Shown here one piece after another: positions 55,441 to 64,000 of a stretch of 64,000 bases of DNA (the first letter of the stretch is position 1; every line of letters begins with the position of its first letter). The DNA is taken from the NCBI GenBank assembly GCA_013178375.1, contig JABLXQ010000006.1, positions 124,001 through 188,000 of the forward strand, read 5' to 3'. Made by a program: the position numbers and the translations under genes. The notes under the pieces are model-generated. The model worked only from the letters and a program-made list of their open reading frames with translations, did not search any database and was not told the origin of the DNA. Origin of the DNA: Gammaproteobacteria bacterium. GTDB lineage: Bacteria; Pseudomonadota; Gammaproteobacteria; Pseudomonadales; Ketobacteraceae.

Positions 55441-57564
55441 ATGGAAGGAGACATGAAGCGCGACACTGAGTCTGTCCAGGTTGATGCATTGTTCTGGCGT
55501 CACTTTCTGCAACATTCCCCGGATGTCGTGCTGGTTGTGAACAGCAGTGGCGTGATCGTCAGCGCCAATCCGCAAACCGAAAAGCTGCTGGGTTTCAGCA
55601 GCGCGGAACTGGTTGGCCAGACGGTGGAATTTCTGGTGCCCGAGCCATTGCGCGAGGCGCATCAACAATTGCGGCACCAGTTCCTGCAACGGCCGGAAGG
55701 ACGCCGGCTTGATCAGAAGCTGGATTTTGCCTGTCGTTGCCGGGATGGCAGCCAGCGACATGTGGAAATCAGTCTGGCACCGGTACGGATGGGTGATGAA
55801 GTGCAGATCATCACCATGCTGCGTGACATTGCCGAACGCAGGCAGGCGCAGCAGCAGTTGCAGAAGAGCGAAGCCCGCCTCAAGGAAGCCCAGCGCATGG
55901 CGCGGATCGGCAGCTGGGAGCTGGATCTGGTCAGCCAGGACCTGCACTGGTCCGACGAGGTCTTCCGGCTGTTTGAAGTCAATCCCGCCAGTTTTACGCC
56001 CAGCTATACTGCCTTCCTGCAGCTGGTGTACCCCGACGACCGCCAGGCGGTCAATGATGCCTACACGCAATCGCTGGCCAACCGGGTGCCCTACCAGATC
56101 GAACATCGCATGCAGATGCCTGATGGCCGCCTGAAGATTGTCGTCGAACAGGGCAAGACGTTTTATGACGCCAGCGGTACTGCCTTGCGCTCGCAGGGAA
56201 CCATCCAGGACATCACCCACCTGAAGGAATATGAAAAGCGGCTGGACCGCCAGATCACCTGCGACCCGCTGACGGAACTGCCCAACCGCGATCACTTCCA
56301 GCAGCAGCTGAACCAGGCGCTGGAGCGCGCGCGGGAAATGGGCCAGCGCCTGACCCTGATGTTCATCGACCTGGATAATTTCAAGGATATTAATGATGTC
56401 CACGGCCATCGCATCGGTGACCGTCTGCTGAAAGACATCAGCGAACGCCTGCGCAAATGCCTGCGCGACGGCGACATCATTGCCCGCCTGGGTGGCGACG
56501 AATTTGCAGTGCTGATCGAGGCCCCGGCGCTGGAGGATTACGATCGCGGCGTGGCCGAGCGGTTGCTGCTGGAAGGCGCCAAACCCTGTTTCATCGACCA
56601 GATCGAATTTTTTGTCAGCTGCAGCATCGGTATTACCCGCTATCCAGCCGACGGCAACGACGCCGACACGCTGCTGAGCAACGCCGACGCAGCCATGTAT
56701 AACGCCAAGTCCGAGGGCAAGAACTGCTATTGTTTCTATGCCTCTGAAATGAACCAGTCGCTGCGGCGACGCATGAGCATTGCCAGCAATCTGCGGCGTG
56801 CCGTGAGCAACGGCGACTTCCTGTTGCACTACCAGCCAAGGGTTGAATTGAAACACGGCAGGATCGTGGGGGTGGAAGCGCTGATCCGCTGGCAGGATGG
56901 CGAGCGCGGCCTGGTGCCGCCAGTGGAATTCATTCCGGTAGCGGAAGAAAACGGCCTGATTGTGCCCATCGGCGAGTGGGTGCTGCAAACGGCCTGCGTG
57001 CAGACCCAACATTGGCGGACGCAGTTCCAGCGGGATATCAGTGTGGCAGTCAACCTTTCTGCCCGCCAGTTCCGCACCTGCGATCTGGTCAGCCTGGTGC
57101 AGCAGGTGTTGCGCGACACCTGCTTGCATCCGTGTGCGCTGGAACTGGAACTGACAGAATCCATGCTGATGCATGATGTGAAACGGGTACAGCTGGTGCT
57201 GGCCGGTTTGCGTGCGCTGGGAATCAGCCTGGCTGTGGATGATTTTGGCACCGGCTTTTCTTCGCTGAATTATCTGAAAAGTTTTCCGCTGGATGCACTC
57301 AAGATCGATCGGTCCTTTGTCACGGATATTGCGCAGGGTGCCAATGATGAAGCCATCGTCCGGGCCATCATTGCGCTGGCGCACAGCCTGAATCTGCGCG
57401 TGGTGGCGGAAGGGGTGGAGACCGCTGAGCAGATGCGGTATCTGCTGCAACAGGGTTGTGATGAAGTGCAGGGCTACTATTTCAGCCGGCCGCAGACCGT
57501 GGACCAGATCAGCCTCATGCTGCAGCAGCAATCCGTACTGGAGCTGACGCAATTGCGGGCCTGA
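55441..57564 (+). CDS. PAS-PAS-GGDEF-EAL c-di-GMP turnover protein
   Basis: The 707-residue protein has two PAS domains (about 22-135 and 145-265), an intact GGDEF (RLGGDEFAVL at 349-358, with I-site RDGD before it), and an intact EAL domain (GVEALIRW at 477-484, ELELTESMLM, DDFGTGFSSLNYLKSFPLDALKIDRSF). Both synthesis and hydrolysis of c-di-GMP are possible; in many such proteins one activity dominates. It is soluble. It lies 12 bases after the NarL-type regulator. The second ATG at 55453 is an alternative start. Confidence 0.94.
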   Translation: MEGDMKRDTESVQVDALFWRHFLQHSPDVVLVVNSSGVIVSANPQTEKLLGFSSAELVGQTVEFLVPEPLREAHQQLRHQFLQRPEGRRLDQKLDFACRCRDGSQRHVEISLAPVRMGDEVQIITMLRDIAERRQAQQQLQKSEARLKEAQRMARIGSWELDLVSQDLHWSDEVFRLFEVNPASFTPSYTAFLQLVYPDDRQAVNDAYTQSLANRVPYQIEHRMQMPDGRLKIVVEQGKTFYDASGTALRSQGTIQDITHLKEYEKRLDRQITCDPLTELPNRDHFQQQLNQALERAREMGQRLTLMFIDLDNFKDINDVHGHRIGDRLLKDISERLRKCLRDGDIIARLGGDEFAVLIEAPALEDYDRGVAERLLLEGAKPCFIDQIEFFVSCSIGITRYPADGNDADTLLSNADAAMYNAKSEGKNCYCFYASEMNQSLRRRMSIASNLRRAVSNGDFLLHYQPRVELKHGRIVGVEALIRWQDGERGLVPPVEFIPVAEENGLIVPIGEWVLQTACVQTQHWRTQFQRDISVAVNLSARQFRTCDLVSLVQQVLRDTCLHPCALELELTESMLMHDVKRVQLVLAGLRALGISLAVDDFGTGFSSLNYLKSFPLDALKIDRSFVTDIAQGANDEAIVRAIIALAHSLNLRVVAEGVETAEQMRYLLQQGCDEVQGYYFSRPQTVDQISLMLQQQSVLELTQLRA

Positions 57565-57607
57565 TACCGGCCGCCGGTTTCAGAACAGGGATTTCAGGGC
57601 AGGCATT

Positions 57608-58414
57608 TCAGGGAAGGGATTTCTGGTAAATCGACGGCGCCACCGGCTTCAGTGCGCCGGACACGCCGTTCAAACTCTCCGAATGACCCACCATCATGTA
57701 ACCACCCGGCTTGAGCTGCTGGATCACGCGCGCAACAATCTGCTGTTTGGTGGGCATGTCAAAATAGATCATTACATTGCGCAGGAAGATCACATCGAAA
57801 CTGCCCAGACTGCTGAGATCGCCTTTCAGGTTGGCGTGACAGAAACGGGTGCGCTTGCGCAATGTGTCCGCAACAAGAAAGGTGCCCTCCTGGCTGCCTA
57901 CACCTTTGAGGCAATAGCGGGTGAGCAGCGGGCGCGGAATGTTTGCTGCACGCTCAAGCGGATATTGTCCGCGCTGGGCTTTTTCCACCACGCGGGAACT
58001 GATATCGGTGCCGACAATTTCCCAGGCGTCCGTGCGCGCGTGTTCCGCCATCACCATCGCCAGGGTGTAGGCTTCCTCGCCCGATGAACTGGCGGCGCTC
58101 CACAGCCGGCGCATGCCGCCATCCCATTGCGGCAGCACGCGGTCGCGCAGAAAATCAAAATGCTTCTGTTCGCGGAAGAAGAATGTCTCATTGGTGGTGA
58201 GCAGGTCGACTGCGATCTGCATTTCAGTGCTGCCCGGCTTTTTCAGCAGCTTGAAATAATCGCCGTAGCTGCCCACTCCAAGCTGCTTGATCCGCCTTGC
58301 CAGTCGCCCGCTCACCAGCGTCTTCTTCACTTCCGTCAGGTGAATGCCGGTCACGTCGTACATCATTTTCTGGAACAGCGTAAATTCGCTGTCACTCAGG
58401 GTAGGATGGTCCAT
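57608..58414 (-). CDS. cheR: Chemotaxis protein methyltransferase CheR
   Basis: The 268-residue enzyme has an N-terminal helical CheR domain (FTLFQKMMYDVTGIHLTEVKKTLVSGRLARRI) and a C-terminal SAM-dependent core (FFFREQKHFDFL, SAASSSGEEAYTLAMVM, FDVIFLRNVMIYFD). It transfers methyl groups to Glu residues of the receptor. It is the last gene of the STAS-cheA-mcp-cheW-cheR operon, 12 bases after cheW. No cheB is present to reverse the reaction in this cluster. Confidence 0.95.
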   Translation of the reverse strand: MDHPTLSDSEFTLFQKMMYDVTGIHLTEVKKTLVSGRLARRIKQLGVGSYGDYFKLLKKPGSTEMQIAVDLLTTNETFFFREQKHFDFLRDRVLPQWDGGMRRLWSAASSSGEEAYTLAMVMAEHARTDAWEIVGTDISSRVVEKAQRGQYPLERAANIPRPLLTRYCLKGVGSQEGTFLVADTLRKRTRFCHANLKGDLSSLGSFDVIFLRNVMIYFDMPTKQQIVARVIQQLKPGGYMMVGHSESLNGVSGALKPVAPSIYQKSLP

Positions 58415-58426
58415 TCCGTGGCAACC

Positions 58427-58966
58427 CTACCCGGCCTGGGCCGTTTCGCTGACCTGGCCCAGCATGGCCAGTTCATCCACCGACAGCACCTTGCCCACGT
58501 TGAGGATGATCACGAATTTGCCATCGATCTTGCCCATGGCGTCGATGAAATCAGCGCGGATGCGCGCGCCAAAGGCAGGCGCTGGCTCGACGTCGCTGGC
58601 GGGAATATCCAGCACGGCCGATACCGAATCCACTACCACGCCAATATCCTGTTGTCCGTCGTCGCTGCTGACTTCCATGATGACGATGCAGGTGCGCTTG
58701 CCAATGTCACAAGGTTTGCCGCCGAAGCGCGCCCCCAGATCCACCACCGGAACCACGGAACCCCGCAGGTTGATAACGCCCCTGATGAATTCCGGCATCA
58801 TCGGCACGCTGGTCAGCATCCCGTATTCCAGGATTTCCTTGACGTTCAGAATGCCGATGGCAAACATTTCGTTGCGCAGCAGGAACGTCAGATACTGACT
58901 GTCCTGCGGGTGGGCGCGGCGTGCAGTGGCGCCATTCGTCGTCGCCAACATTGAGGTTCTGGTCAT
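58427..58966 (-). CDS. cheW: Chemotaxis coupling protein CheW
   Basis: The 179-residue protein has the CheW SH3-like fold: QYLTFLLRNEMFAIGILNVKEILEY, VPMMPEFIRGVINLRGSVVPVVDLGARFGG (the conserved NLRG loop), then IVMEVSSDDGQQDIGVVVDSVSAVLDI. It links the receptor and CheA. It lies 10 bases after the mcp gene; AGGAGG precedes the ATG. Confidence 0.95.
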   Translation of the reverse strand: MTRTSMLATTNGATARRAHPQDSQYLTFLLRNEMFAIGILNVKEILEYGMLTSVPMMPEFIRGVINLRGSVVPVVDLGARFGGKPCDIGKRTCIVIMEVSSDDGQQDIGVVVDSVSAVLDIPASDVEPAPAFGARIRADFIDAMGKIDGKFVIILNVGKVLSVDELAMLGQVSETAQAG

Positions 58967-58976
58967 GCTCTGCCTC

Positions 58977-60590
58977 CTAGAAGTTGACGAATTCGGAGGA
59001 ATTCAGCGCGGCCTGCGGATGCAGCCGTTCAGCGTTGGCTTTTTTGCGCGGTGTTTCCTGTCTGGCGACGGCGGCGGCATTCGTCGCGGCGACCTCCAGC
59101 TTGAAGAAGCCCATCAGTTGCTGCAGCTGCTCGGCCTGGCCACTCATTTCTTCGGCGGTGGCGGCCAGTTCTTCCGAAGAGGACGCGCCCATCTGGGTAA
59201 CCTTGTTGAGCTGTTCCATCGCGATGTTGATCTGGGTTGCGCCGGAGGATTGCTCTTCCGAGGCGGCGCTGATCTCCTGCACCAGATCCGATGTCTTCTT
59301 GATGGACGGCACAATCTCATCCAGCAGCTTACCGGCTTTTTCCGCCAGGTTCACGCTGCTCTGGGCCACTTCGCCGATTTCCTGCGCGGCGACCTGTGAA
59401 CGCTCTGCCAGCTTGCGTACCTCCGCTGCGACGACTGCGAAGCCCTTGCCATGTTCGCCGGCGCGTGCGGCTTCGATGGCGGCATTCAGTGCCAGCAGAT
59501 TGGTCTGATAGGCAATATCGTCGATGATGCCCACTTTATCGGCAATGATCTTCATGGCCTGCACGGTTTCCTTCACGGCGCGGCCGCCTTCATCCGCTTC
59601 ACGCGCTGCCTTGGATGCCATGCCGTCGGTGACTTTGGCATTTTCGGTATTCTGGCTGATGGACGCCGACATCTGCTCGACCGAGGCCGACGTTTCTTCC
59701 ACGCTGGCGGCCTGTTCGCTGGAGCCCTGGCTCATGGACTGCGCCGTGGCGGACACTTCTTCCGATGCGGATGACAGTGCCGAGGCGGCACCGCGCACTT
59801 CGCCGATGATCTGCGCCAGCTTGCCCACCATGTTCTTCATGGCAACCAGCAATTGGCCAACTTCATCCTTGCTGGTAACGTCGATGCGTGCCGACAGGTC
59901 GCCGTTGGCCAGCTGGTTCGCCACCGCCACCGCTACATTGACCGGACGGGTGATGGAACGGGTCACCCAGAAGGCAGCGCCGGCGCCAATCGCCAGTGCC
60001 GCCAGGCCGACGGCAATCATCAGGTTGCGTCCATGCAAATAGGTTGACGCGGCATCCTGGCCGGATTTTTCCATCAGGCGACCCTGCAACAGAATCAGGT
60101 CGTTGATGGCGCCCATGAAAGTATTCAGGGCTGGCAGGGTCTGGCTGATCATCAGTGCGCTGGCTTCTTCGGTGCGGCCTTCATCCAGCAGTTTCACCAC
60201 GGTCTTGAAGGATGCAACGTAGGGCTTGCGCACTTCCTTCATGGTGGCGAGAATTCTTTTGCCTTCCTCGGCGTAAATCAGTTTTTCCAGCAGCGCCACC
60301 TTGTCATTGATGGTGTTGACGTTGTTGCCGATGCGCTCCTTGGTGGCCGCTATCATGGCCGGATCGCGCAGCAGGAAAATTTCGAAGCTGGCGCGGGCGT
60401 TGTCGTTGGCCAGATCCACAATCTCGTTGGCCACCACAGCCTTGGTCCAGTCCTGCGTCACGATGCGGTCGGTTATTGTGTTGACCGACATGAGCCCGTT
60501 TACACCGGTGCCAATGATGACGGTCATCAGCAGTAGCACGACTGCGAAGCTGATGCCAAGCCGCATACCAATTTTCATGTTGTTGAACAT
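58977..60590 (-). CDS. Methyl-accepting chemotaxis protein
   Basis: The 537-residue receptor has a membrane helix ([20 protein letters not shown]), a periplasmic four-helix-bundle (4HB_MCP) sensor, a second helix ([22 protein letters not shown]), a HAMP domain (about 205-260), and a signalling hairpin with [45 protein letters not shown]. No C-terminal NWETF-like tether is seen. ATG at 60590 has GAGGAG upstream; the upstream frame overlaps cheA and is rejected. The ligand is unknown. Confidence 0.94.
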   Translation of the reverse strand: MFNNMKIGMRLGISFAVVLLLMTVIIGTGVNGLMSVNTITDRIVTQDWTKAVVANEIVDLANDNARASFEIFLLRDPAMIAATKERIGNNVNTINDKVALLEKLIYAEEGKRILATMKEVRKPYVASFKTVVKLLDEGRTEEASALMISQTLPALNTFMGAINDLILLQGRLMEKSGQDAASTYLHGRNLMIAVGLAALAIGAGAAFWVTRSITRPVNVAVAVANQLANGDLSARIDVTSKDEVGQLLVAMKNMVGKLAQIIGEVRGAASALSSASEEVSATAQSMSQGSSEQAASVEETSASVEQMSASISQNTENAKVTDGMASKAAREADEGGRAVKETVQAMKIIADKVGIIDDIAYQTNLLALNAAIEAARAGEHGKGFAVVAAEVRKLAERSQVAAQEIGEVAQSSVNLAEKAGKLLDEIVPSIKKTSDLVQEISAASEEQSSGATQINIAMEQLNKVTQMGASSSEELAATAEEMSGQAEQLQQLMGFFKLEVAATNAAAVARQETPRKKANAERLHPQAALNSSEFVNF

Positions 60591-60621
60591 CGTTTTCTCC
60601 TCAGGTTTTGCGTTTGCAATG

Positions 60622-62814
60622 TCAGGCGCGCGCACGGGCGGCCTGATATTCCAGTGTTGATACATGCTGAACCAGATCCGGCACGTCGATGATCAGCGCC
60701 ACTTCACCGTTACCCAGAATGGTGGAGCCGCTGATGCCGCGTACGTGGCTGAATATTTTCCCCAGCGGTTTGATCACGGTCTGGAATTCACCCAGTAACT
60801 GATCCACCACCAGACCGGCCTTGTTGCCGCCGTACTGCACCACCACCACATTTTCCCGGCGTGGTGGCTGGCCGCGGACAGCAAACAGGTCGCGCATGCG
60901 GATGAACGGCAGAACCTCGCCGCGCAGATTGATGTAGTCGCGCTCGGCCGCGTTGCCAGAGTCAGCTTCGTTGAGTTCGACGCACTCCAGCACCATGTCC
61001 AGTGGCACCACGTAAGACGATTTTTCCACGCCCACCTGGAAACCATCGATGATGGCGAGGGTCAGTGGCATGCGCACCCGGAAGGTGGTGCCCTGGCCCG
61101 GCTTGGTGTCCAGCTCGACCGTGCCACGCAGCGCGGTAATGTTGCGGCGCACGACATCCATGCCAACGCCGCGCCCAGACAGATTCGTCACGGTCTCGGC
61201 GGTGGAGAAGCCCGGTTCGAAAATCAGGTTGCAGATCTCCTGATCGCTCAGGGACTGGTCCGCGCTCACCAGGCCGCGCTCGATGGCTTTTTGCAGAATG
61301 CGGATGCGGTCCAGCCCGGCGCCATCATCGGACACTTCAATCACGATGCTGCCGGAATCGTGATACGCATTCAGACGCAAAATCCCTGCTGCCGGCTTGC
61401 CTGCGGCGCGGCGCACATCCATGGGTTCAATGCCGTGGTCGATGGAGTTGCGCACCAGATGCATCAGCGGGTCACTGATTTTTTCCACCACGGTTTTGTC
61501 CAGCTCGGTTTCGGCGCCGGTAATGACCAGTTCGATTTCCTTGCCCAGCTCGGCAGAAATATCCCGCACCACCCGCTGGAAGCGGTTGAAGGTGGAGCCG
61601 ATCTGTACCATGCGCAGACACAGGGTGGAATCGCGCACTTCCTCCACCAGCCGGGTGAGGGTGGAAAAGGATTCGATCAGCGCGGCATCACCGCTGGTGC
61701 GTGCGCGCATGGCGGACCCGGCACTGGAGATGACCAGTTCGCCGATCAGATTGATCAGGTGATCCAGCTTGTCTGCATCCACGCGCACCGAATGGTTTTC
61801 CCGGGTCTTGTTCTCGCGCACGCGGGACTGTTTTTCGATGGCGGCATCGAGCACGGGCTGGGATGTCATGCCACCTTCCACCACGATGTTGCCCAGTGGC
61901 CGGTTCATTTCAAGCGCGCGCAGGCTTTCCTGGATGCGCAGTGCTTCGTTCAGCTCGGTGCCGGTGAGGGAACCGCAACGTACCAGAATGTCACCGAGTC
62001 GCATGTCTTCTTCCGGCAGGGCCTGGATCAGATCGATGTAATCGGCAATGCGGCTGCGGGGTGGCAGGATGCGGACGTGGCTGTCTTCGCGGACAAATTC
62101 AAAGGCGTCCTGGATGGTTTGCTTGTTGGCGTCACTGCTGAAGCTGATCTCAAAACCGAGGTAGCAACTTTCCGGGTCCATTGCGTCGGCGGGTGGAATG
62201 GCATCGTCCAGCGTGGTGATGCTGACGATATTGCCGATGCTGCCGAGGTAGCGCAGGAACGACATGGGGTCCATGCCGTTACGCAGCAGATCGGGGCCGA
62301 AGCGCAGCGAGATATGCCAGTTGTCGTTTTCCACGCAACCTGCTTCCAGTCGCTCGATCACGGGTTGCGATGCATCGGCGCGGGCAGCTGGCAGCAGGCC
62401 GTTGTTGTCGTCGGCATGGGCGCCGACGCCGTATTGCTGCAGTTGCCGGGTCAAGTCCGCGCCACACACGCGGTGGTCGTCGCTGGCGCTGGTGTTGCCC
62501 TGGGCCATGTGCTCCACGAGATCGCCGATGTGATCGCGGCAGGCCAGCAGCAGTTGGGTCAGCTGGGCGTTCATTTCCATGCTGCCATTGCGCAGTGTAT
62601 CGAGCAGGCTTTCAACCCCATGGGTGAAATGCACAATGTCATCCAGCCCGAACAGACCGGCAGAACCCTTGATGGTGTGCGCGGCCCGGAAAATCGCGTT
62701 CAGATGTTCCTGCTTGTCCTGCTCGTGCTCCAGGTGCAGCAGTTTGTGCTCCATTTCTTCCAGCAATTCACGGCTTTCCGCAATATAGGTGTGCAGTGCG
62801 GAATCAAGATTCAT
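60622..62814 (-). CDS. cheA: Chemotaxis histidine kinase CheA
   Basis: The 730-residue kinase has an N-terminal Hpt domain ([17 protein letters not shown], His46), an unusual region of about 240 residues in place of the standard P2 (contains [19 protein letters not shown]), then the dimer domain ([19 protein letters not shown]), HATPase ([42 protein letters not shown]) and a C-terminal CheW-like domain. The lack of a visible CheY in the operon leaves its output unclear. It overlaps the STAS gene by 11 bases. Confidence 0.96.
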   Translation of the reverse strand: MNLDSALHTYIAESRELLEEMEHKLLHLEHEQDKQEHLNAIFRAAHTIKGSAGLFGLDDIVHFTHGVESLLDTLRNGSMEMNAQLTQLLLACRDHIGDLVEHMAQGNTSASDDHRVCGADLTRQLQQYGVGAHADDNNGLLPAARADASQPVIERLEAGCVENDNWHISLRFGPDLLRNGMDPMSFLRYLGSIGNIVSITTLDDAIPPADAMDPESCYLGFEISFSSDANKQTIQDAFEFVREDSHVRILPPRSRIADYIDLIQALPEEDMRLGDILVRCGSLTGTELNEALRIQESLRALEMNRPLGNIVVEGGMTSQPVLDAAIEKQSRVRENKTRENHSVRVDADKLDHLINLIGELVISSAGSAMRARTSGDAALIESFSTLTRLVEEVRDSTLCLRMVQIGSTFNRFQRVVRDISAELGKEIELVITGAETELDKTVVEKISDPLMHLVRNSIDHGIEPMDVRRAAGKPAAGILRLNAYHDSGSIVIEVSDDGAGLDRIRILQKAIERGLVSADQSLSDQEICNLIFEPGFSTAETVTNLSGRGVGMDVVRRNITALRGTVELDTKPGQGTTFRVRMPLTLAIIDGFQVGVEKSSYVVPLDMVLECVELNEADSGNAAERDYINLRGEVLPFIRMRDLFAVRGQPPRRENVVVVQYGGNKAGLVVDQLLGEFQTVIKPLGKIFSHVRGISGSTILGNGEVALIIDVPDLVQHVSTLEYQAARARA

Positions 62815-63139
62815 GCTGGCCTCCGGTTGCTTTGGTCATTACCACGGGATCATTGAACCAGCTCACCAGGCCGAGCAGTTCGAACGCATCCAGAACGGCT
62901 GCGCTGTGATTGGTCAGCACCAGCGCCTGCTTGCGTTGAGTGCGTTCCTTTTTTGCCAGCATCAGCAGCTGAACGCCGGCGCAATCAATTTCAGTCACCT
63001 GCGACAGATCTATTTCCAGGCTGCGTTTGTCACTCAGTGCGGCTGTCATGTTTTCTTTCAGGCTGCGGGCGTTGTAGATCGTCATCTCGCCGTCGATGTA
63101 GGCGCGACATTTGCGTTTTTGCGGTTCAGTTCTGAACAT
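62804..63139 (-). CDS. STAS-domain protein of the chemosensory operon
   Basis: The 111-residue STAS protein has the core RAYIDGEMTIYNARSLKENMTAAL and EIDLSQVTEIDCAGVQLLMLAKKE. In anti-anti-sigma factors the motif is D-S/T-S-G with a phosphorylatable Ser; here it is DCAG, so regulation by Ser phosphorylation is not expected. Such STAS genes often open alternative che operons. The ATG at 63139 has AGGAG about 5 bases upstream. It is first in the operon and overlaps cheA. Confidence 0.9.
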   Translation of the reverse strand: MFRTEPQKRKCRAYIDGEMTIYNARSLKENMTAALSDKRSLEIDLSQVTEIDCAGVQLLMLAKKERTQRKQALVLTNHSAAVLDAFELLGLVSWFNDPVVMTKATGGQHES

Positions 63140-63597
63140 GATTGCTCCTGTTCGTGGTGCAAGTGTCACCATTCTGCAGACAACACTGATCCGTTTCCGG
63201 CAGTGGTTTGCCGGTTACGTGGATATGAATAAATCAATATGTGTCAGTGCGTTCTCGCCAGCGGATAAAAAACGCATGACATTAACCTGTCACCGACAAT
63301 ACGGTACGCGCTACGGCTGCAATATGTAATCAGATGTAATTGGACTGTATAGAGTGAGTATGGCTGGGTGAGCAATTGTTGCGCGTAAGGGAATTCCCGG
63401 CTTTGGGTAGGATAATTCCGACAACAGGCAGTGGCGCTGAAGGCGGGCGGGCCAGGTCGGGCTGGCCCGCCATCCACTTTTCCAATCAGTTCATGGGCTT
63501 GCCAGCAGTGCATCCTGTGGTGCAGCGTTGCGTTGCTGTTGGGTGAAGGAGCAAACGGATATAACGGCGCGCGGAAGGCGCATTCGATTACCGATAT
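63140..63597. other. Intergenic region with a GC hairpin, no gene seen
   Basis: This 458-base stretch between the STAS gene start and the desaturase end holds no coding region that I can support. It includes the promoter region of the STAS-che operon. A perfect 10-base stem with a 6-base loop (63446-63471) is followed rightwards by CTTTT; it could be a weak terminator, but its orientation does not suit the leftward desaturase gene. Confidence 0.6.
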
Positions 63598-64000
63598 TTA
63601 TTCCCAGAGCCGGGGACCGCCTTCCATCCAGCGCCTCAGAAAATTCGGCAGCGACAGCGTGCGTCCGCCTTCATGGGCGTGCAGCGCGGGCAAACGGTCC
63701 GGTGCATCGAACCAGCGCGTGCGCGGCCACACATGATGCACCCGGTGCAGATTGCGGTTCAGCATCAGATGGGAAAGCCACAGTGGTACGCGAATGTCAT
63801 ACGACAGCTGCGCCACATCCGCCTTGTTGTTTTCGTTTCTGATGGGCGCGGCGTAATGCTCGGCCTGGCTGAAAAAGAAATCGAACCAGGCGAACACGCA
63901 GAATGGCAACAGATACGCGGCGACGAAAATCTGCGGTGCCGTGAAGGCCAGCAGTGCCAGGCTGCTCATGACCACCAGCAAAATGAAACGGCAACGTTGC
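63598..64000 (-). CDS. Fatty-acid desaturase family protein, C-terminal part
   Basis: The gene runs off the right edge; the last 133 codons or so are visible, and the true start is outside. Two hydrophobic segments (LVVMSSLALLAFTAPQIFVAAYLLPFCVFAWFDFFF) are followed by a QAEHYAAP box and the histidine box NLHRVHHVWPRTRWFDAPDRLPALH, typical of integral membrane desaturases with a di-iron site. It introduces a double bond or hydroxyl into an acyl chain or related lipid; substrate unknown. Confidence 0.85.
   Translation of the reverse strand, partial: QRCRFILLVVMSSLALLAFTAPQIFVAAYLLPFCVFAWFDFFFSQAEHYAAPIRNENNKADVAQLSYDIRVPLWLSHLMLNRNLHRVHHVWPRTRWFDAPDRLPALHAHEGGRTLSLPNFLRRWMEGGPRLWE

Noticed and set aside
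54724-57552. 942-codon open frame on the minus strand
   Set aside because: It lies antisense to the regulator and GGDEF-EAL genes, is rich in His and Gln with no recognisable domains, and is a GC-driven shadow.
61291-62856. 521-codon plus-strand frame
   Set aside because: It is antisense to cheA, with no domain signature.
63446-63471. Hairpin as the desaturase terminator
   Set aside because: The T-run is on the wrong side for a leftward transcript; it is only recorded within the intergenic entry.
1-64000. CRISPR array, tRNA or rRNA genes, insertion sequences
   Set aside because: I looked for regular direct repeats, cloverleaf-like segments, rRNA signatures and transposase motifs and found none that I could support by eye.

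Overview
The window reads as chromosomal DNA of a free-living, GC-rich gammaproteobacterium. The gene set points there: HrpB, Anbu, YgiQ, DUF1161, YiaW/YiaV, YceI with cytochrome b561, 7TM-DISM and PAS-GGDEF-EAL signalling proteins, and probable Anr/FNR, sigma54 and sigma70 sites. The species cannot be fixed from sequence alone. Genes are densely packed. I see no rRNA, tRNA, IS element, prophage or CRISPR. The one conspicuous repeat is a compound palindrome between urtA and urtB.

Layout. 1-6.7 kb: the tail of an M23 peptidase, an M61 peptidase, DUF1993, a 7TM-DISM diguanylate cyclase, an MpaB/latex-clearing-like oxygenase and a GntR/FCD regulator. 6.9-11.3 kb: a five-gene unit with a Tsx-like outer-membrane channel, an isochorismatase-like hydrolase, an NCS2-like permease, a biuret hydrolase and a ChrR-type cupin. 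I read it as a biuret/triuret nitrogen-scavenging cluster. 11.3-18.5 kb: a beta-barrel protein behind a near-perfect class II Anr/FNR promoter, a polytopic membrane protein, and pyruvate:ferredoxin oxidoreductase (nifJ) coupled to a dihydroorotate-dehydrogenase-like gene. 18.6-31.3 kb: mixed housekeeping and orphan genes (serine-hydrolase-like lipoprotein, hrpB, OafA-type acyltransferase, methyltransferase, DHH phosphoesterase, LigB-type dioxygenase, DUF1161, ygiQ, Anbu). 31.3-33.5 kb: a sulfide-response unit (CsoR-like repressor, DUF2892, sulfide:quinone oxidoreductase) with an operator inside its promoter. 33.5-39 kb: HPP-CBS protein, flavodoxin-fold reductase, yiaW-yiaV, a ferritin-like protein, hisC and an RDD protein.

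39-50.4 kb is the most striking part. An amide-utilisation operon, urtABCDE-fmdA-fmdB, is transcribed leftwards. Divergent from it is a two-gene signalling unit whose first product fuses a whole NCS1 (purine/cytosine-permease-type) transporter domain to a Cys-rich module, a histidine kinase and a receiver. A translationally coupled REC-LuxR regulator follows. A sigma54-like -24/-12 element precedes the sensor. The arrangement suggests a transporter-derived sensor (transceptor) that reads an amide or other nitrogen compound and controls uptake (UrtABCDE) and hydrolysis to ammonia (FmdA). No urease gene is in the window, so the ABC system may serve short amides rather than urea.

50.4-63.1 kb is signalling-rich: a PAS-GSDEF protein, cytochrome b561 plus YceI, a NarX/NarL-like pair followed by a PAS-PAS-GGDEF-EAL protein, and a compact chemosensory operon (STAS-cheA-mcp-cheW-cheR) with no cheB or cheY in the window. 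The right edge holds the 3' part of a fatty-acid desaturase.
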